DNA from: Gammaproteobacteria bacterium
GTDB lineage: Bacteria; Pseudomonadota; Gammaproteobacteria; JAJFKG01
Assembly: GCA_021773335.1 (NCBI GenBank)
Contig: JAJFKG010000057.1
Location: 1-64,000 of the forward strand
Direction: 5' to 3'
Length of the DNA stretch: 64,000 nt
The position numbers were made by a program, and so were the translations under genes. This document shows, piece by piece, positions 36,323 to 44,495 of the stretch. Numbering within the stretch: position 1 is the first letter of the stretch; every line of letters begins with the position of its first letter. The notes under the pieces are model-generated. The model was not told the DNA's origin. It searched no databases and saw only the letters and a program-made list of their open reading frames with translations.

Positions 36323-37732
36323 TCAGGTGGCCGAGGCGCTGGTGATCTGGCCGATCTGGCTGTCAAGGTGTTCGACCTGTCTGCCAAACTCGGGGTCTTT
36401 GCGGGATTTGTCATCGACCGTTCGGATCGAGTGCATGACGGTGGTGTGATCGCGTCCGCCGAAGTAGCCGCCGATTTCTTCAAGGCTAAAGCGTGTGCGT
36501 TTGCGCGCCAGCCACATGCAGACCTGCCTTGGTTCGGTGACGGACTTGTGACGCCGACGTGACTGAAGGTCGCTGAGCTTGACGCCGTAGTAGGCGGTGA
36601 CCGCGTCGATGATGTTTTGCAGGGTGACCTGGCTGTGCTTGGACCCGGCGTTGGGCTCGCGCAGGGCTTCATGGACGAGTTTCATATCGATCGGTCGGCC
36701 CTGGAGGTTGGCGTGGCCCTGGATCGTGGTCACGGCGCCCTCGAGTTCGCGGGCGTTGGAGTCGATCTTGGTCGCCAGGTAGGCGATCACTTCATCGGGG
36801 ACGTTCATCGAACGCAGTTCGCTCTTGGCTTTGAGGATCGCGACGCGGGTCTCGTATCCGGGCTTGGTGACTTCGGCGATCAGGCCCCACTGGAACCGGC
36901 TGACCAGCCGGTCTTCCAGGTCGTTGATCTCGCTGGGGGCCGCGTCGGAGGACAGGACGATCTGCCGGTTGGACTGGTATAAGTCGTTAAACGTGTGAAA
37001 AAACTCTTCTTGTGACCGGTCCCGGTTGGCCAGGAAGTGGATGTCGTCGATGACCAGCACGTCGACGTGGCGGTACCGGTTTCGGAACTCGCTCATCTGT
37101 CCGGACTGGACGCACTGGATGAACTGGTTCATGAACGCGTCGCAGGAGACGTAGAGGATCTCGGTCCCGGGTCGGCTGGTAAGGATGTTCTGGCAGATGG
37201 CTTGAAGCAGGTGTGTCTTGCCCAGCCCCACCCCGCCGTGAATGAACAGGGGGTTGTAAGCGGTCCCGGGTTGGTTAGCGACCGCTACACTCGCGGCGCA
37301 GGCGAGTTGGTTGTTCGGGCCGGTGATGAAATTGTCAAAGCTGTAGTCGGGGCTGAGGACCATCTGGTCGGCGTCAAAATCCGAAGGCGAGGCGCTGCGT
37401 TTGTTAGGCCGAGGCGGGACGCTCGCGGTGATCGTCACTTCCGGCGTGGTGGACGGATTACCGGGTTGCTGGGGCGTGCTGTGAGACCCGCCGGTGATAA
37501 ACCGCACACCGATCAGTGCGCCGGTCACGCTCTGGGCCGCCTCGTTAAAGTAGTCAAGGCATTTGCGTTGCAGATAGTTCTGCTGCACGGCGTTGGACGT
37601 GGACACGCGAAGCAGACCGGCCTTGAGGTCGACCGGATCAAGTTCTTCGAACCACTGGCGGCAGATCGGGCTGTGCCGCTTGCGCAGATATGTCATGATG
37701 TCGCGCCACAGCGCGGGGTCAATGTTCGCCAT
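36323..37732 (-). CDS. dnaA: Chromosomal replication initiator DnaA
   Basis: 469 aa. Domain I (about 1-85) begins ANIDPALWRDIMTYL, then a Ser/Pro-rich linker follows. The AAA+ domain has Walker A GGVGLGKTHLL, Walker B VLVIDDIHFLANRDRSQEE and sensor NDLEDRLVSRFQWGL. Domain IV ends with the DnaA signature QVCMWLARKRTRFSLEEIGG then GGRDHTTVMHSIRTVD, for box binding. It initiates chromosome replication. The usual dnaN/recF/gyrB companions are absent; moxR lies 629 bp downstream and a nucleotidyltransferase is divergent upstream. There is no clear Shine-Dalgarno sequence before the ATG. Confidence 0.97.
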   Translation of the reverse strand: MANIDPALWRDIMTYLRKRHSPICRQWFEELDPVDLKAGLLRVSTSNAVQQNYLQRKCLDYFNEAAQSVTGALIGVRFITGGSHSTPQQPGNPSTTPEVTITASVPPRPNKRSASPSDFDADQMVLSPDYSFDNFITGPNNQLACAASVAVANQPGTAYNPLFIHGGVGLGKTHLLQAICQNILTSRPGTEILYVSCDAFMNQFIQCVQSGQMSEFRNRYRHVDVLVIDDIHFLANRDRSQEEFFHTFNDLYQSNRQIVLSSDAAPSEINDLEDRLVSRFQWGLIAEVTKPGYETRVAILKAKSELRSMNVPDEVIAYLATKIDSNARELEGAVTTIQGHANLQGRPIDMKLVHEALREPNAGSKHSQVTLQNIIDAVTAYYGVKLSDLQSRRRHKSVTEPRQVCMWLARKRTRFSLEEIGGYFGGRDHTTVMHSIRTVDDKSRKDPEFGRQVEHLDSQIGQITSASAT

Positions 37733-37840
37733 CGTATAAAGCTAACTTATCGCCAATAACCGCCCGGGCTATGTGCGGAAAGACTTGCACCGGGTGCCCA
37801 CCGTGCGTCTTGACGGTTCGGTCTTACTCTTTCACCGTCC

Positions 37841-37863
37841 ACGGTCCTCACACTAAGGACCGT
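37841..37863. promoter_or_regulatory. Perfect 8-bp hairpin between dnaA and the divergent gene
   Basis: ACGGTCCT (37841-37848) and its complement AGGACCGT (37856-37863) enclose a seven-base loop. No T-run follows on either strand, so it is not an intrinsic terminator. It lies about 110 bp upstream of dnaA, which has no obvious ribosome binding site, so an operator or 5' leader structure is possible. Its role is unknown. Confidence 0.45.
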
Positions 37864-37956
37864 CGGCGATTCTGTCAATGGTGAATTTTCAGATGACGCA
37901 CCGAAGTTAAGCGGCCCGTCTCCGCCCGCCGATGGTAGTCACGGACGCGATTGATT

Positions 37957-39183
37957 ATGACCACACCTGCGCTCACTATTTATGACGATGGCCTGGGCCG
38001 GATGGGGCCGCTGACACATCTTCGGCCCGTGTTTGAGATTCTAAGCGGCGCCGCCGGGTCGCGCGCCCGCATTCAGCGGGTTTTGGGCCAAGCGGCGCGG
38101 TCGCTGTGGGTGCCTGACCGGCTCATCGAGCTGACCCGGGGCCGTAATGCGGGGGTGGGTGTAAATACCGGCCTGCCCGGGCCCGGACCCTGCCTCCTGG
38201 TCAACGGACGCTGGTCGGGGCGGTGTCTGACCGAGCAGATCAACCGCCTGGAGCCGAATCAGGCCCTGGTACAGCCCGACGGGCAGGTCATTGCCGTGTG
38301 TTTCACCGCCGATCAGGCAGAGGGTTTTCTCCGTTGCGGACGGAATGTCCTGCCCGATCAGGTGAAGACCCTCCGCATCCAACACCGGGTCCTGTTTGAA
38401 CGGCCCTGGCACATCCTTGATGAGTTGGAGGACAACCTCCGCGGTGACCTTGACGCCAGCGATCTTGCCCCGGCCCGATCCGAAGATTACCCGGGCGTGA
38501 CGTTTCTGGGCAGTCACACCGTCCGTGTGGGTCAGGGGGCCCGGCTGATGCCCTCCGTGGTGGTCGACTGCGAGCACGGCCCGGTCATGATCGACCACCA
38601 CGCGGAGGTCAACCCCTTGGTCGTTCTCCAGGGCCCGTGCTACATCGGACCCCACTCGGTTCTGGTCTCTCACACCAGCATCAGGCGCCACACCGTCATC
38701 GCGGGAAATTGCAAGGTCGGCGGGGAGATCAGCGCGAGCGTCATCCACAGCCATACCAACAAGGCCCACGCCGGATATCTGGGACACAGCCTTGTCGGCT
38801 CGTGGACCAACCTCGGGGCAGATACCAATATCTCCAATCTCAAAAACACCTACGGCAACATCCGGGTGCAGCTCGACCCGGACCGCCCCGCCGAAGACAC
38901 CGGGCGACAGTTCCACGGGGCGATCATCGGCGACTTCGTCCGCACCGCGATCGGTTCGCGTCTGCCTACAGGCGCGGTGGTTCACACCGGGTGCATGCTC
39001 GCCGTCTCCGGCTGGGCGCCGAAACTGGCGACCGCGCTTGGATTCTATATGGACCGGGGCCGGCAGCCGTACGACATCGAGAAACTGATCGACACGGTTA
39101 ACGCCATGATGAATCGGCGCGACACATGTCTTGATCCGGCCGAGGAAGATCTTTTACGCCAACTGGCCTCCGCACCGGGCTGA
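37957..39183 (+). CDS. GlmU-like sugar nucleotidyltransferase with left-handed beta-helix
   Basis: 408 aa. The N-terminus (LTIYDDGLGRMGPLTHLRPVFEI) belongs to the planctomycete/Bacteroidetes group of putative nucleotidyltransferases (NTP_transf_4 type) rather than the LxAGxGTRM form. The C-terminal half is a left-handed parallel beta-helix with hexapeptide repeats (HTVRVGQGARLMPSVVVDCE, YIGPHSVLVSHTSIRRHTVI) ending TAIGSRLPTGAVVHTGCML. The family is predicted to make UDP-GlcNAc or another NDP-sugar, but activity cannot be deduced here. ATG 37957 is preferred over the TTG two codons earlier. It is divergent from dnaA; the convergent glycogen synthase ends 27 bp away. Confidence 0.83.
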   Translation: MTTPALTIYDDGLGRMGPLTHLRPVFEILSGAAGSRARIQRVLGQAARSLWVPDRLIELTRGRNAGVGVNTGLPGPGPCLLVNGRWSGRCLTEQINRLEPNQALVQPDGQVIAVCFTADQAEGFLRCGRNVLPDQVKTLRIQHRVLFERPWHILDELEDNLRGDLDASDLAPARSEDYPGVTFLGSHTVRVGQGARLMPSVVVDCEHGPVMIDHHAEVNPLVVLQGPCYIGPHSVLVSHTSIRRHTVIAGNCKVGGEISASVIHSHTNKAHAGYLGHSLVGSWTNLGADTNISNLKNTYGNIRVQLDPDRPAEDTGRQFHGAIIGDFVRTAIGSRLPTGAVVHTGCMLAVSGWAPKLATALGFYMDRGRQPYDIEKLIDTVNAMMNRRDTCLDPAEEDLLRQLASAPG

Positions 39184-39210
39184 CCCAGCTGCGCCTTGCG
39201 CACTATTACG

Positions 39211-41136
39211 TTACCCGACACGATCCAGCGCCAGGTCGTGGGTTTCGTGGTAGCGTCGGCCCAGGTTGTGCCAGTCGAAGTGATCGCTGAAGGATTCGAC
39301 CGAGTTACGCAGCGCGATCCGATCCCGGCGGCTCAGGGAGACGAACCTAAACAGCCTGTCGGTCAATTCCCCCGCGGCGTGATGGAAGTCGTTGTGCCGG
39401 CGGGGTACGACGTAGATCCCCTTCTGGGCGTGGTCGGGCATCAACTGCTTGAGATAGGAACCGAACCCCGACAGGTCGCTTGTGACTGCCGGGACCCCCA
39501 GCGCGATCGACTCCAGCGGGGTGTAGCCCCACGGCTCGTAGTAGCTGGGGAACACGCCCAGGTGGCAGCCGCGGACAAACTGGTCGTACTCCATGCCCAG
39601 CAGCGGGCTGGTCGCCTGAACGAAGTCCGGGTGGTAGACGACCTTGACCGGGTCGCTGTCCAGGTTGAACAGCCGGCAGGAGCGCAGCTTGTTGAGTACC
39701 GGATCGTTGGCGTCGTCGGTCAGGTCGTGGGTGACGATCATCGGGGGGGTCTTGCTCTTCCAGGCGTGGATCGCCCGGCGCAATCGCAGCCGCCAGTAGT
39801 CATCCATCAGCGCGTTAAGGTCCGGGATCACCCCGGCGGCGGCGGCGTGGAACAACTGGTTACCCATGTCGTTCTTGATCGCGTCGGCGGCGGCGCGGAA
39901 CTCGTTGAGCATCGCCCGGGACTGCAGCGCCCGGACGCTGATCGACTTGAACGGCGCCCGGGTGATGATGAAGAATACGACCGTCATCGGGCTGGCCGTC
40001 TCGCGCAGCCGGTGGTTCAGCCGGGCCAGCGCTTCGATCGTCAGGTCCATCCCCTTGTTGAGATACTCGTACCGACCGGAGGTGAACAGGTACAGGGTGT
40101 TGTTCAGGTCGAAGTTGTAGCTGGGGAAGAAGTGCCCGATCGTAAACTCGTGCAGCCGTTCTTTGAATTGCTCATGCAGCGCCTGAAATTCGTGGGTCGC
40201 GGTGAATCGGCGGATATTCAGCCCGTTGGGCAGCAGCATGTCCGGGGTTCGGCCAAGCAGGTGTGTGCACTCCATGGCGGTCACGTCCGAAACGGTCGTG
40301 AACACATGCGACCCGTGCGCAGCCGCCCGCTCGATCATGTGCTGCGCTTCGACATTGAAGTTTTTTGCTTCCCGGTGTGCGTCCAGGAACGGCAGGTGCT
40401 CGTAGAACGCCGGGTTGCTCGTCGCCAGGTACCGCCCGATCATCGTCGCGTGTGTTGTGAACACCAACGACCCCGGCCAGTTCTCTTTGCGGAGCATCGG
40501 GATCGCCAGCCCGGCCTGCCATTCGTGGAAGTGGGCCACGATGTGTCGGCGCTGCGATTCCTTCTGGCTGAGTATCGACAGAAGCGCCCGGCACATCTCG
40601 CCGAATTCGGCGGCGTTGCGCACGCTCTCTTCGTTGCTCGACGGGATCCCGTGGTCGGCCCACATCCGGTGCCTGACCTCGTTGAGGACCCCGCCCACCG
40701 ACGCCACTTCCAGAAGCACCACGTGCGGACGGCCGCTGACCAGCCACCGGCCGTAGTGCGCGGCGTAGCCCATCTCCTGTAGCTGTTTGACCGCCTGCCC
40801 GACCGCGCCGGTGAGCGGCGCCGGCTCAAACTCGACCTCGGCCGTGCTGGGGTTGTAAGGCCCGACCAGGCAGTAGCGGTTGCCCCATCGGCTGACCATG
40901 CTCGGGACCTTCGACCGCAGCACGGTGTAGATCCCCCCGACCTGGTTGCAGACCTCCCATGCGATCTCCATCAGCAGCGGCTCGACCCGTCGGGCGGTGT
41001 TGGACGCCGGCTTATCCGGGGTCTGCTTGGGCGGCGGGCTGTCGGATTTGGCTTGGGATTTGGACCGGGCGGGGGAACGCTTGACCTTCTTGGGCCGAGC
41101 CTTCTTGCTTATGGAGCCGGTGGTTGTTTTTGCCAT
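39211..41136 (-). CDS. Glycogen synthase, GT3 (eukaryote-like) family
   Basis: 641 aa. It transfers glucosyl units from an NDP-glucose to the growing alpha-1,4-glucan. EIAWEVCNQVGGIYTVLRSK and VSRWGNRYCLVGPY are the GT3 N-terminus (animal/fungal glycogen synthase) rather than GT5 GlgA. Also seen are HFHEWQAGLAIPML, FTTHATMIGRYLA, VFTTVSDVTAMECTHLLGR, LPNGLNIRRF and the C-terminal donor loop VFPSYYEPWGYTPLESIALG. The first 55 residues are a Lys/Arg/Ser/Pro-rich extension (ARPKKVKRSPARSKSQAKSD) absent from most homologs. It is followed downstream by a convergent nucleotidyltransferase. No branching enzyme or phosphorylase is nearby. Confidence 0.93.
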   Translation of the reverse strand: MAKTTTGSISKKARPKKVKRSPARSKSQAKSDSPPPKQTPDKPASNTARRVEPLLMEIAWEVCNQVGGIYTVLRSKVPSMVSRWGNRYCLVGPYNPSTAEVEFEPAPLTGAVGQAVKQLQEMGYAAHYGRWLVSGRPHVVLLEVASVGGVLNEVRHRMWADHGIPSSNEESVRNAAEFGEMCRALLSILSQKESQRRHIVAHFHEWQAGLAIPMLRKENWPGSLVFTTHATMIGRYLATSNPAFYEHLPFLDAHREAKNFNVEAQHMIERAAAHGSHVFTTVSDVTAMECTHLLGRTPDMLLPNGLNIRRFTATHEFQALHEQFKERLHEFTIGHFFPSYNFDLNNTLYLFTSGRYEYLNKGMDLTIEALARLNHRLRETASPMTVVFFIITRAPFKSISVRALQSRAMLNEFRAAADAIKNDMGNQLFHAAAAGVIPDLNALMDDYWRLRLRRAIHAWKSKTPPMIVTHDLTDDANDPVLNKLRSCRLFNLDSDPVKVVYHPDFVQATSPLLGMEYDQFVRGCHLGVFPSYYEPWGYTPLESIALGVPAVTSDLSGFGSYLKQLMPDHAQKGIYVVPRRHNDFHHAAGELTDRLFRFVSLSRRDRIALRNSVESFSDHFDWHNLGRRYHETHDLALDRVG

Positions 41137-41209
41137 GCTTATCGATCGACCTGGGGTGCGGGCGGTATCTGTGGATTGTACGACGGCCCGCCGAGGTTTG
41201 CAGGGCGAT

Positions 41210-41683
41210 TCAGTTTTTGAATATGACGAAAGCCCAGCCGGAGAGGCACAGTGTGATCAGGCACATGACCGTTGCCAGAAGCCATTGGCTGGCCTTTGAT
41301 TTCTTAGTGAATCTTGTACGGCGTGTGAGAAGCAGCACCAGTAGGACCCCCGTGACACCCGCCTGGGCGAGTACGATCCAGGGCATCAACTCTTCCCGCC
41401 AAAAGTGAAGGGGGACTTTAAACAGGACCAGGATCAGGAAGAACAGCGCGCCGCCAAACCCAAGGCAGCAGCCTACCAGGGCCGTGATGTACGCACCCAG
41501 ACGCGACTCGACCAGCCCGACGCGCAGCCTCAACCGGTCGCCGCACTCCGGGCAGCGGTCGCCGGTCAGCATCCGAAGGTTGTACCCACACCGCGGGCAC
41601 GCCTCATCCCGGTCACCAAGGTAAGCAACCAGCAGCGCGTTGGACTCAGGCTCCGCGGTCTTAGGTGCCTGGCTTGGGTTCAT
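41210..41683 (-). CDS. Small membrane protein with N-terminal zinc ribbon
   Basis: 157 aa. A zinc-ribbon motif (ACPRCGYNLRMLTGDRCPEC, two CxxC pairs 16 apart) is at about 29-50. Three or four hydrophobic helices follow (ITALVGCCLGFGGALFFLIL, MPWIVLAQAGVTGVLLVLLL, WLLATVMCLITLCLSGWAFV). This pattern of cytoplasmic zinc ribbon plus membrane helices is common in planctomycetes and has no known function. It lies between the glycogen synthase and permease genes on the same strand. Confidence 0.75.
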   Translation of the reverse strand: MNPSQAPKTAEPESNALLVAYLGDRDEACPRCGYNLRMLTGDRCPECGDRLRLRVGLVESRLGAYITALVGCCLGFGGALFFLILVLFKVPLHFWREELMPWIVLAQAGVTGVLLVLLLTRRTRFTKKSKASQWLLATVMCLITLCLSGWAFVIFKN

Positions 41684-41692
41684 AGCGGGATT

Positions 41693-42457
41693 CTACCGCC
41701 CCCCCACGCCGAGTATCGGCCCGAGCACCGACGCCAGCGCCAGCAGCAAGAGCAGCCCGAACGCCGCCCTGCGCAGGTGTTGCCGGGACATCAAGGCCCC
41801 TGCGCGCATCCCGGCCTCGGAACCGATCACCACCAGCGGCGACAGGCACAGGCCAAGCGCCAAGGGCGCCCACATCGCTCCACCAAATTTATAGACCAGC
41901 AGCGCCGCGTTCACCGGCGTCAGCAACAGAAACGTCGCCCACAAAAACGCCCGCGCCTTCTTAGCCGGCCAGTCGTGGGCCATCACCCATAGCACCACCG
42001 GCGGACCGCCCATCCCCACCACCCCCGCCGACAAACCACTGGTGCATCCCGCCAGCGCCGTCCAGCCCCACGCCACACGCTCACGCGGCTTGACCTTTAA
42101 CAGCCACTGCACCGCCAACACCGCCAGCAGCATCCCCCCGATCACCTGCTTTACCCGCGCCTGGCCAAACGTCACCAACACACCCAATAGCGCCACCCCC
42201 ACCGGCAGCGTCAACACACGCAATATGAATAAAGGCAACACCTCGCGCGCCGCTACATGGTCCCGGTACCGGTACAGGTTCCAGCCCGTCTGCACCATCA
42301 CCCCACCCAGCGTCACCGAGATCGACGACGGCAGGTCCACCCCCGCCCATACCATCAGGGGAATCGCAAACAGCCCCGCCCCAAAACCCACCGCCCCCTG
42401 CAGAGCGCACGCAAAAACCAACGCGGCGCTGACGAGGATGGTCTGTGTCATATCCAT
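41693..42457 (-). CDS. TauE/SafE family permease
   Basis: 254 aa. About eight hydrophobic helices, with the family's duplicated motif halves: FACALQGAVGFGAGLFAIPL in the first half and CTSGLSAGVVGMGGPPVVLW in the second. TauE/SafE proteins are predicted sulfite, sulfoacetate or organosulfonate exporters. No sulfur metabolism gene is adjacent, so substrate is unassigned. It starts 9 bp upstream of the zinc-ribbon gene and diverges from phosphofructokinase, with 87 bp between start codons. Confidence 0.87.
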   Translation of the reverse strand: MDMTQTILVSAALVFACALQGAVGFGAGLFAIPLMVWAGVDLPSSISVTLGGVMVQTGWNLYRYRDHVAAREVLPLFILRVLTLPVGVALLGVLVTFGQARVKQVIGGMLLAVLAVQWLLKVKPRERVAWGWTALAGCTSGLSAGVVGMGGPPVVLWVMAHDWPAKKARAFLWATFLLLTPVNAALLVYKFGGAMWAPLALGLCLSPLVVIGSEAGMRAGALMSRQHLRRAAFGLLLLLALASVLGPILGVGGR

Positions 42458-42544
42458 GAACGGCCCTACTATACGGCCCCTTCCCCCGGTCGACCCGCAT
42501 CAGGGTTCACCTCCCCGGTCAATCAGAGTACACTGCCCGGTGTT

Positions 42545-43864
42545 ATGATCACCGCATGTGATCTGCGTATCCGGACACTGGGCGAGCCGACTTTCCAGTC
42601 GCCGTTCGCTGCATTTATCGCGGAGCGCGCCCGTGCCCGTGGAACCCACCACAACAGGCACATGTTATTCGATGACACCTGGCCTCCCTGCGAACCGACC
42701 GACTGTGATGTCCCAGTCTTCGAACTCGCCGGGGCCGAGCCCAAACTCTTCTTCGATCCCCCCAAAACCACCGTGGGCATCGTCACCTGCGGGGGGCTCT
42801 GCCCCGGGCTCAATGACGTCATCCGTGGGCTGACCATGGTGCTCTGGCACCGCTACGGTGTACGCAATATCCTCGGGTTCCGCTACGGGTATGAGGGGAT
42901 CAACCCTTCCTTCGGCCACGAGACGATGCGGTTGGACCCCGAGGTAGTCGGCTCGATCCACGAGCAGGGCGGCACGATTCTCGGCTCGTCACGCGGGCCC
43001 CAGGACATCGGTGTCATGGTTGACTACTTGCAGTCGCTGGGGGTCAACATCCTCTTTTGTATCGGCGGCGACGGCACCTTACGCGGAGCATTGGATATCG
43101 GCGAGGAAGCACGTCGGCGCAGCGCTCCGCTGAGTGTGGTCGGGCTGCCCAAGACCATCGACAACGACATCAAGTACGTTGAGCAGAGTTTCGGGCTGAT
43201 TACCGCGGCGTCGATTGCCCACGACGCCGTGACTTCGGCCCACAACGAAGCCCGAGGAGCCCGACGCGGTATCGGGTTGGTCAAGCTGATGGGCCGGGAC
43301 AGCGGGTTCATCTCAGCCGGCGCCGCCTTGGCCAGCAACGACGTCAACTACGTGCTGATACCCGAGGCGGATTTCCCGCTGGACGGTGCGGAGGGCCTGT
43401 TGGCCCACCTGGAGAAGAGGCTGGACACACGCGGCCACGCCGTCATAGTCGTCGCCGAAGGCGCCGGGCAGCGGTTTTTTACCGTTGAGGGATCGGACAA
43501 GTCCGGCAACAAGAAACTCGGTGACATCGGGGTGTTTCTCAGAGACCGCATCGTCGATCACTTCATTTTGATCGACAAGCCCGTCTCGATGAAGTACATC
43601 GACCCCAGCTACATGATCCGAGCTGTCCCGGCGGAACCGGTAGATAGTGTCTTGTGTTTCAGGCTCGCGGCCTACGCCGCCCACGCAGCGATGTCCGGGC
43701 GTACCGAGATGATCATCGGCAAGTGGCACGGACGGTTCTGCCACATCCCCATCAAATTGGCCGTCAGTGAGCGCCAGTGCATCGACCCGCAGGGAGAGAT
43801 ATGGTCCGCCGTGCTCGACGCCACCGGCCAGCCACGCTGGGCCAGCACAGAAGTCACCACCTGA
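42545..43864 (+). CDS. 6-phosphofructokinase (TP0108/plant-type clade)
   Basis: 439 aa. It phosphorylates fructose 6-phosphate in glycolysis. An about 75-residue N-terminal extension precedes the core: GIVTCGGLCPGLNDVIRGLT, GFRYGYEGI, ILGSSRGPQ, CIGGDGTLRGA, PKTIDNDIKY, GLVKLMGRDSGFISAGAALA and MIIGKWHGRF. The phosphoryl-donor motif has Gly in GGDGT (usual for ATP users) together with Lys in PKTIDND (shared with PPi users); this mix is seen in plant and spirochaete ATP-dependent enzymes, so ATP is the likelier donor. The ATG at 42545 is chosen because upstream frame sequence is low-complexity. Confidence 0.9.
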   Translation: MITACDLRIRTLGEPTFQSPFAAFIAERARARGTHHNRHMLFDDTWPPCEPTDCDVPVFELAGAEPKLFFDPPKTTVGIVTCGGLCPGLNDVIRGLTMVLWHRYGVRNILGFRYGYEGINPSFGHETMRLDPEVVGSIHEQGGTILGSSRGPQDIGVMVDYLQSLGVNILFCIGGDGTLRGALDIGEEARRRSAPLSVVGLPKTIDNDIKYVEQSFGLITAASIAHDAVTSAHNEARGARRGIGLVKLMGRDSGFISAGAALASNDVNYVLIPEADFPLDGAEGLLAHLEKRLDTRGHAVIVVAEGAGQRFFTVEGSDKSGNKKLGDIGVFLRDRIVDHFILIDKPVSMKYIDPSYMIRAVPAEPVDSVLCFRLAAYAAHAAMSGRTEMIIGKWHGRFCHIPIKLAVSERQCIDPQGEIWSAVLDATGQPRWASTEVTT

Positions 43865-43879
43865 CCGTTGTGTGCCTGT

Positions 43880-44461
43880 TCACCCGGTGAAGTACCCCGG
43901 CTCGTTGCCCGGCTTCCACTTGATGTTGCAGCCGATCGATGGCTTCTGCTCGCCCGATACCGGCTTACCTGCCAGCACCGCATCCAGCGCCCGGCGAAGG
44001 TCCGCGCCGGTCACCGGCAAATCATCGTTCGGTCGGCTGTCGTCGAGCTGACCCCGGTACACCAGTTTCATACCCGCATCGAACAGAAAAAAATCCGGCG
44101 TACAAGCCGCGGTGTACGCCTTCGCCACCGCCTGTGATTCGTCATACAGATAGGGGAACGTGTACCCGCGATTGGCCTTTTCTTCTTTCATCTTCTGCGG
44201 GCTGTCCGCCGGGTGGCTCTCGACGTTGTTTGCACTGATCGCCACCACCGCGACCCCCTTGGGCTGGTAGTCCCTGCCGATCCGCGCCAACTCACCCGCG
44301 ACATACACCACGAACGGGCAGTGGTTACAGATAAACATCACCAGCAACGCCCTGGCGTCCTCGAAGTCGTCAAGCGAGACGGTGTTGCCATCCGTATCTG
44401 ACAGCGCGAACTCCGGGGCCGGCGAACCGAGTTGCAGCATCGTGGAGGGGGTGAGGACCAC
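43880..44461 (-). CDS. Thioredoxin-like redoxin family protein
   Basis: 193 aa. It is a peroxiredoxin/redoxin-type thioredoxin fold: LGSPAPEFALSDTDGN, MFICNHCPFVVYVAGEL with a CxxC pair, VVAISANNVESHPADSPQKM and YTAACTPDFFLFDAGMKL. The form with CNHCPFV is that of uncharacterised redoxin family proteins rather than AhpC. The start is GTG 44461, since AAGGAA lies seven bases upstream; an internal ATG eight codons later lacks a ribosome site. It sits 34 bp downstream of the dihydrolipoyl dehydrogenase gene, so it may be co-transcribed. Substrate is unknown. Confidence 0.85.
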   Translation of the reverse strand: MVLTPSTMLQLGSPAPEFALSDTDGNTVSLDDFEDARALLVMFICNHCPFVVYVAGELARIGRDYQPKGVAVVAISANNVESHPADSPQKMKEEKANRGYTFPYLYDESQAVAKAYTAACTPDFFLFDAGMKLVYRGQLDDSRPNDDLPVTGADLRRALDAVLAGKPVSGEQKPSIGCNIKWKPGNEPGYFTG

Positions 44462-44495
44462 AGTTAGGTTCCTTAGTCAAGCACAATACAATCAA

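Noticed and set aside
39196-40782. 528-aa plus-strand open frame
   Set aside because: Antisense to the GT3 glycogen synthase gene; composition is Arg/Val/Gly shadow-like with no motif.
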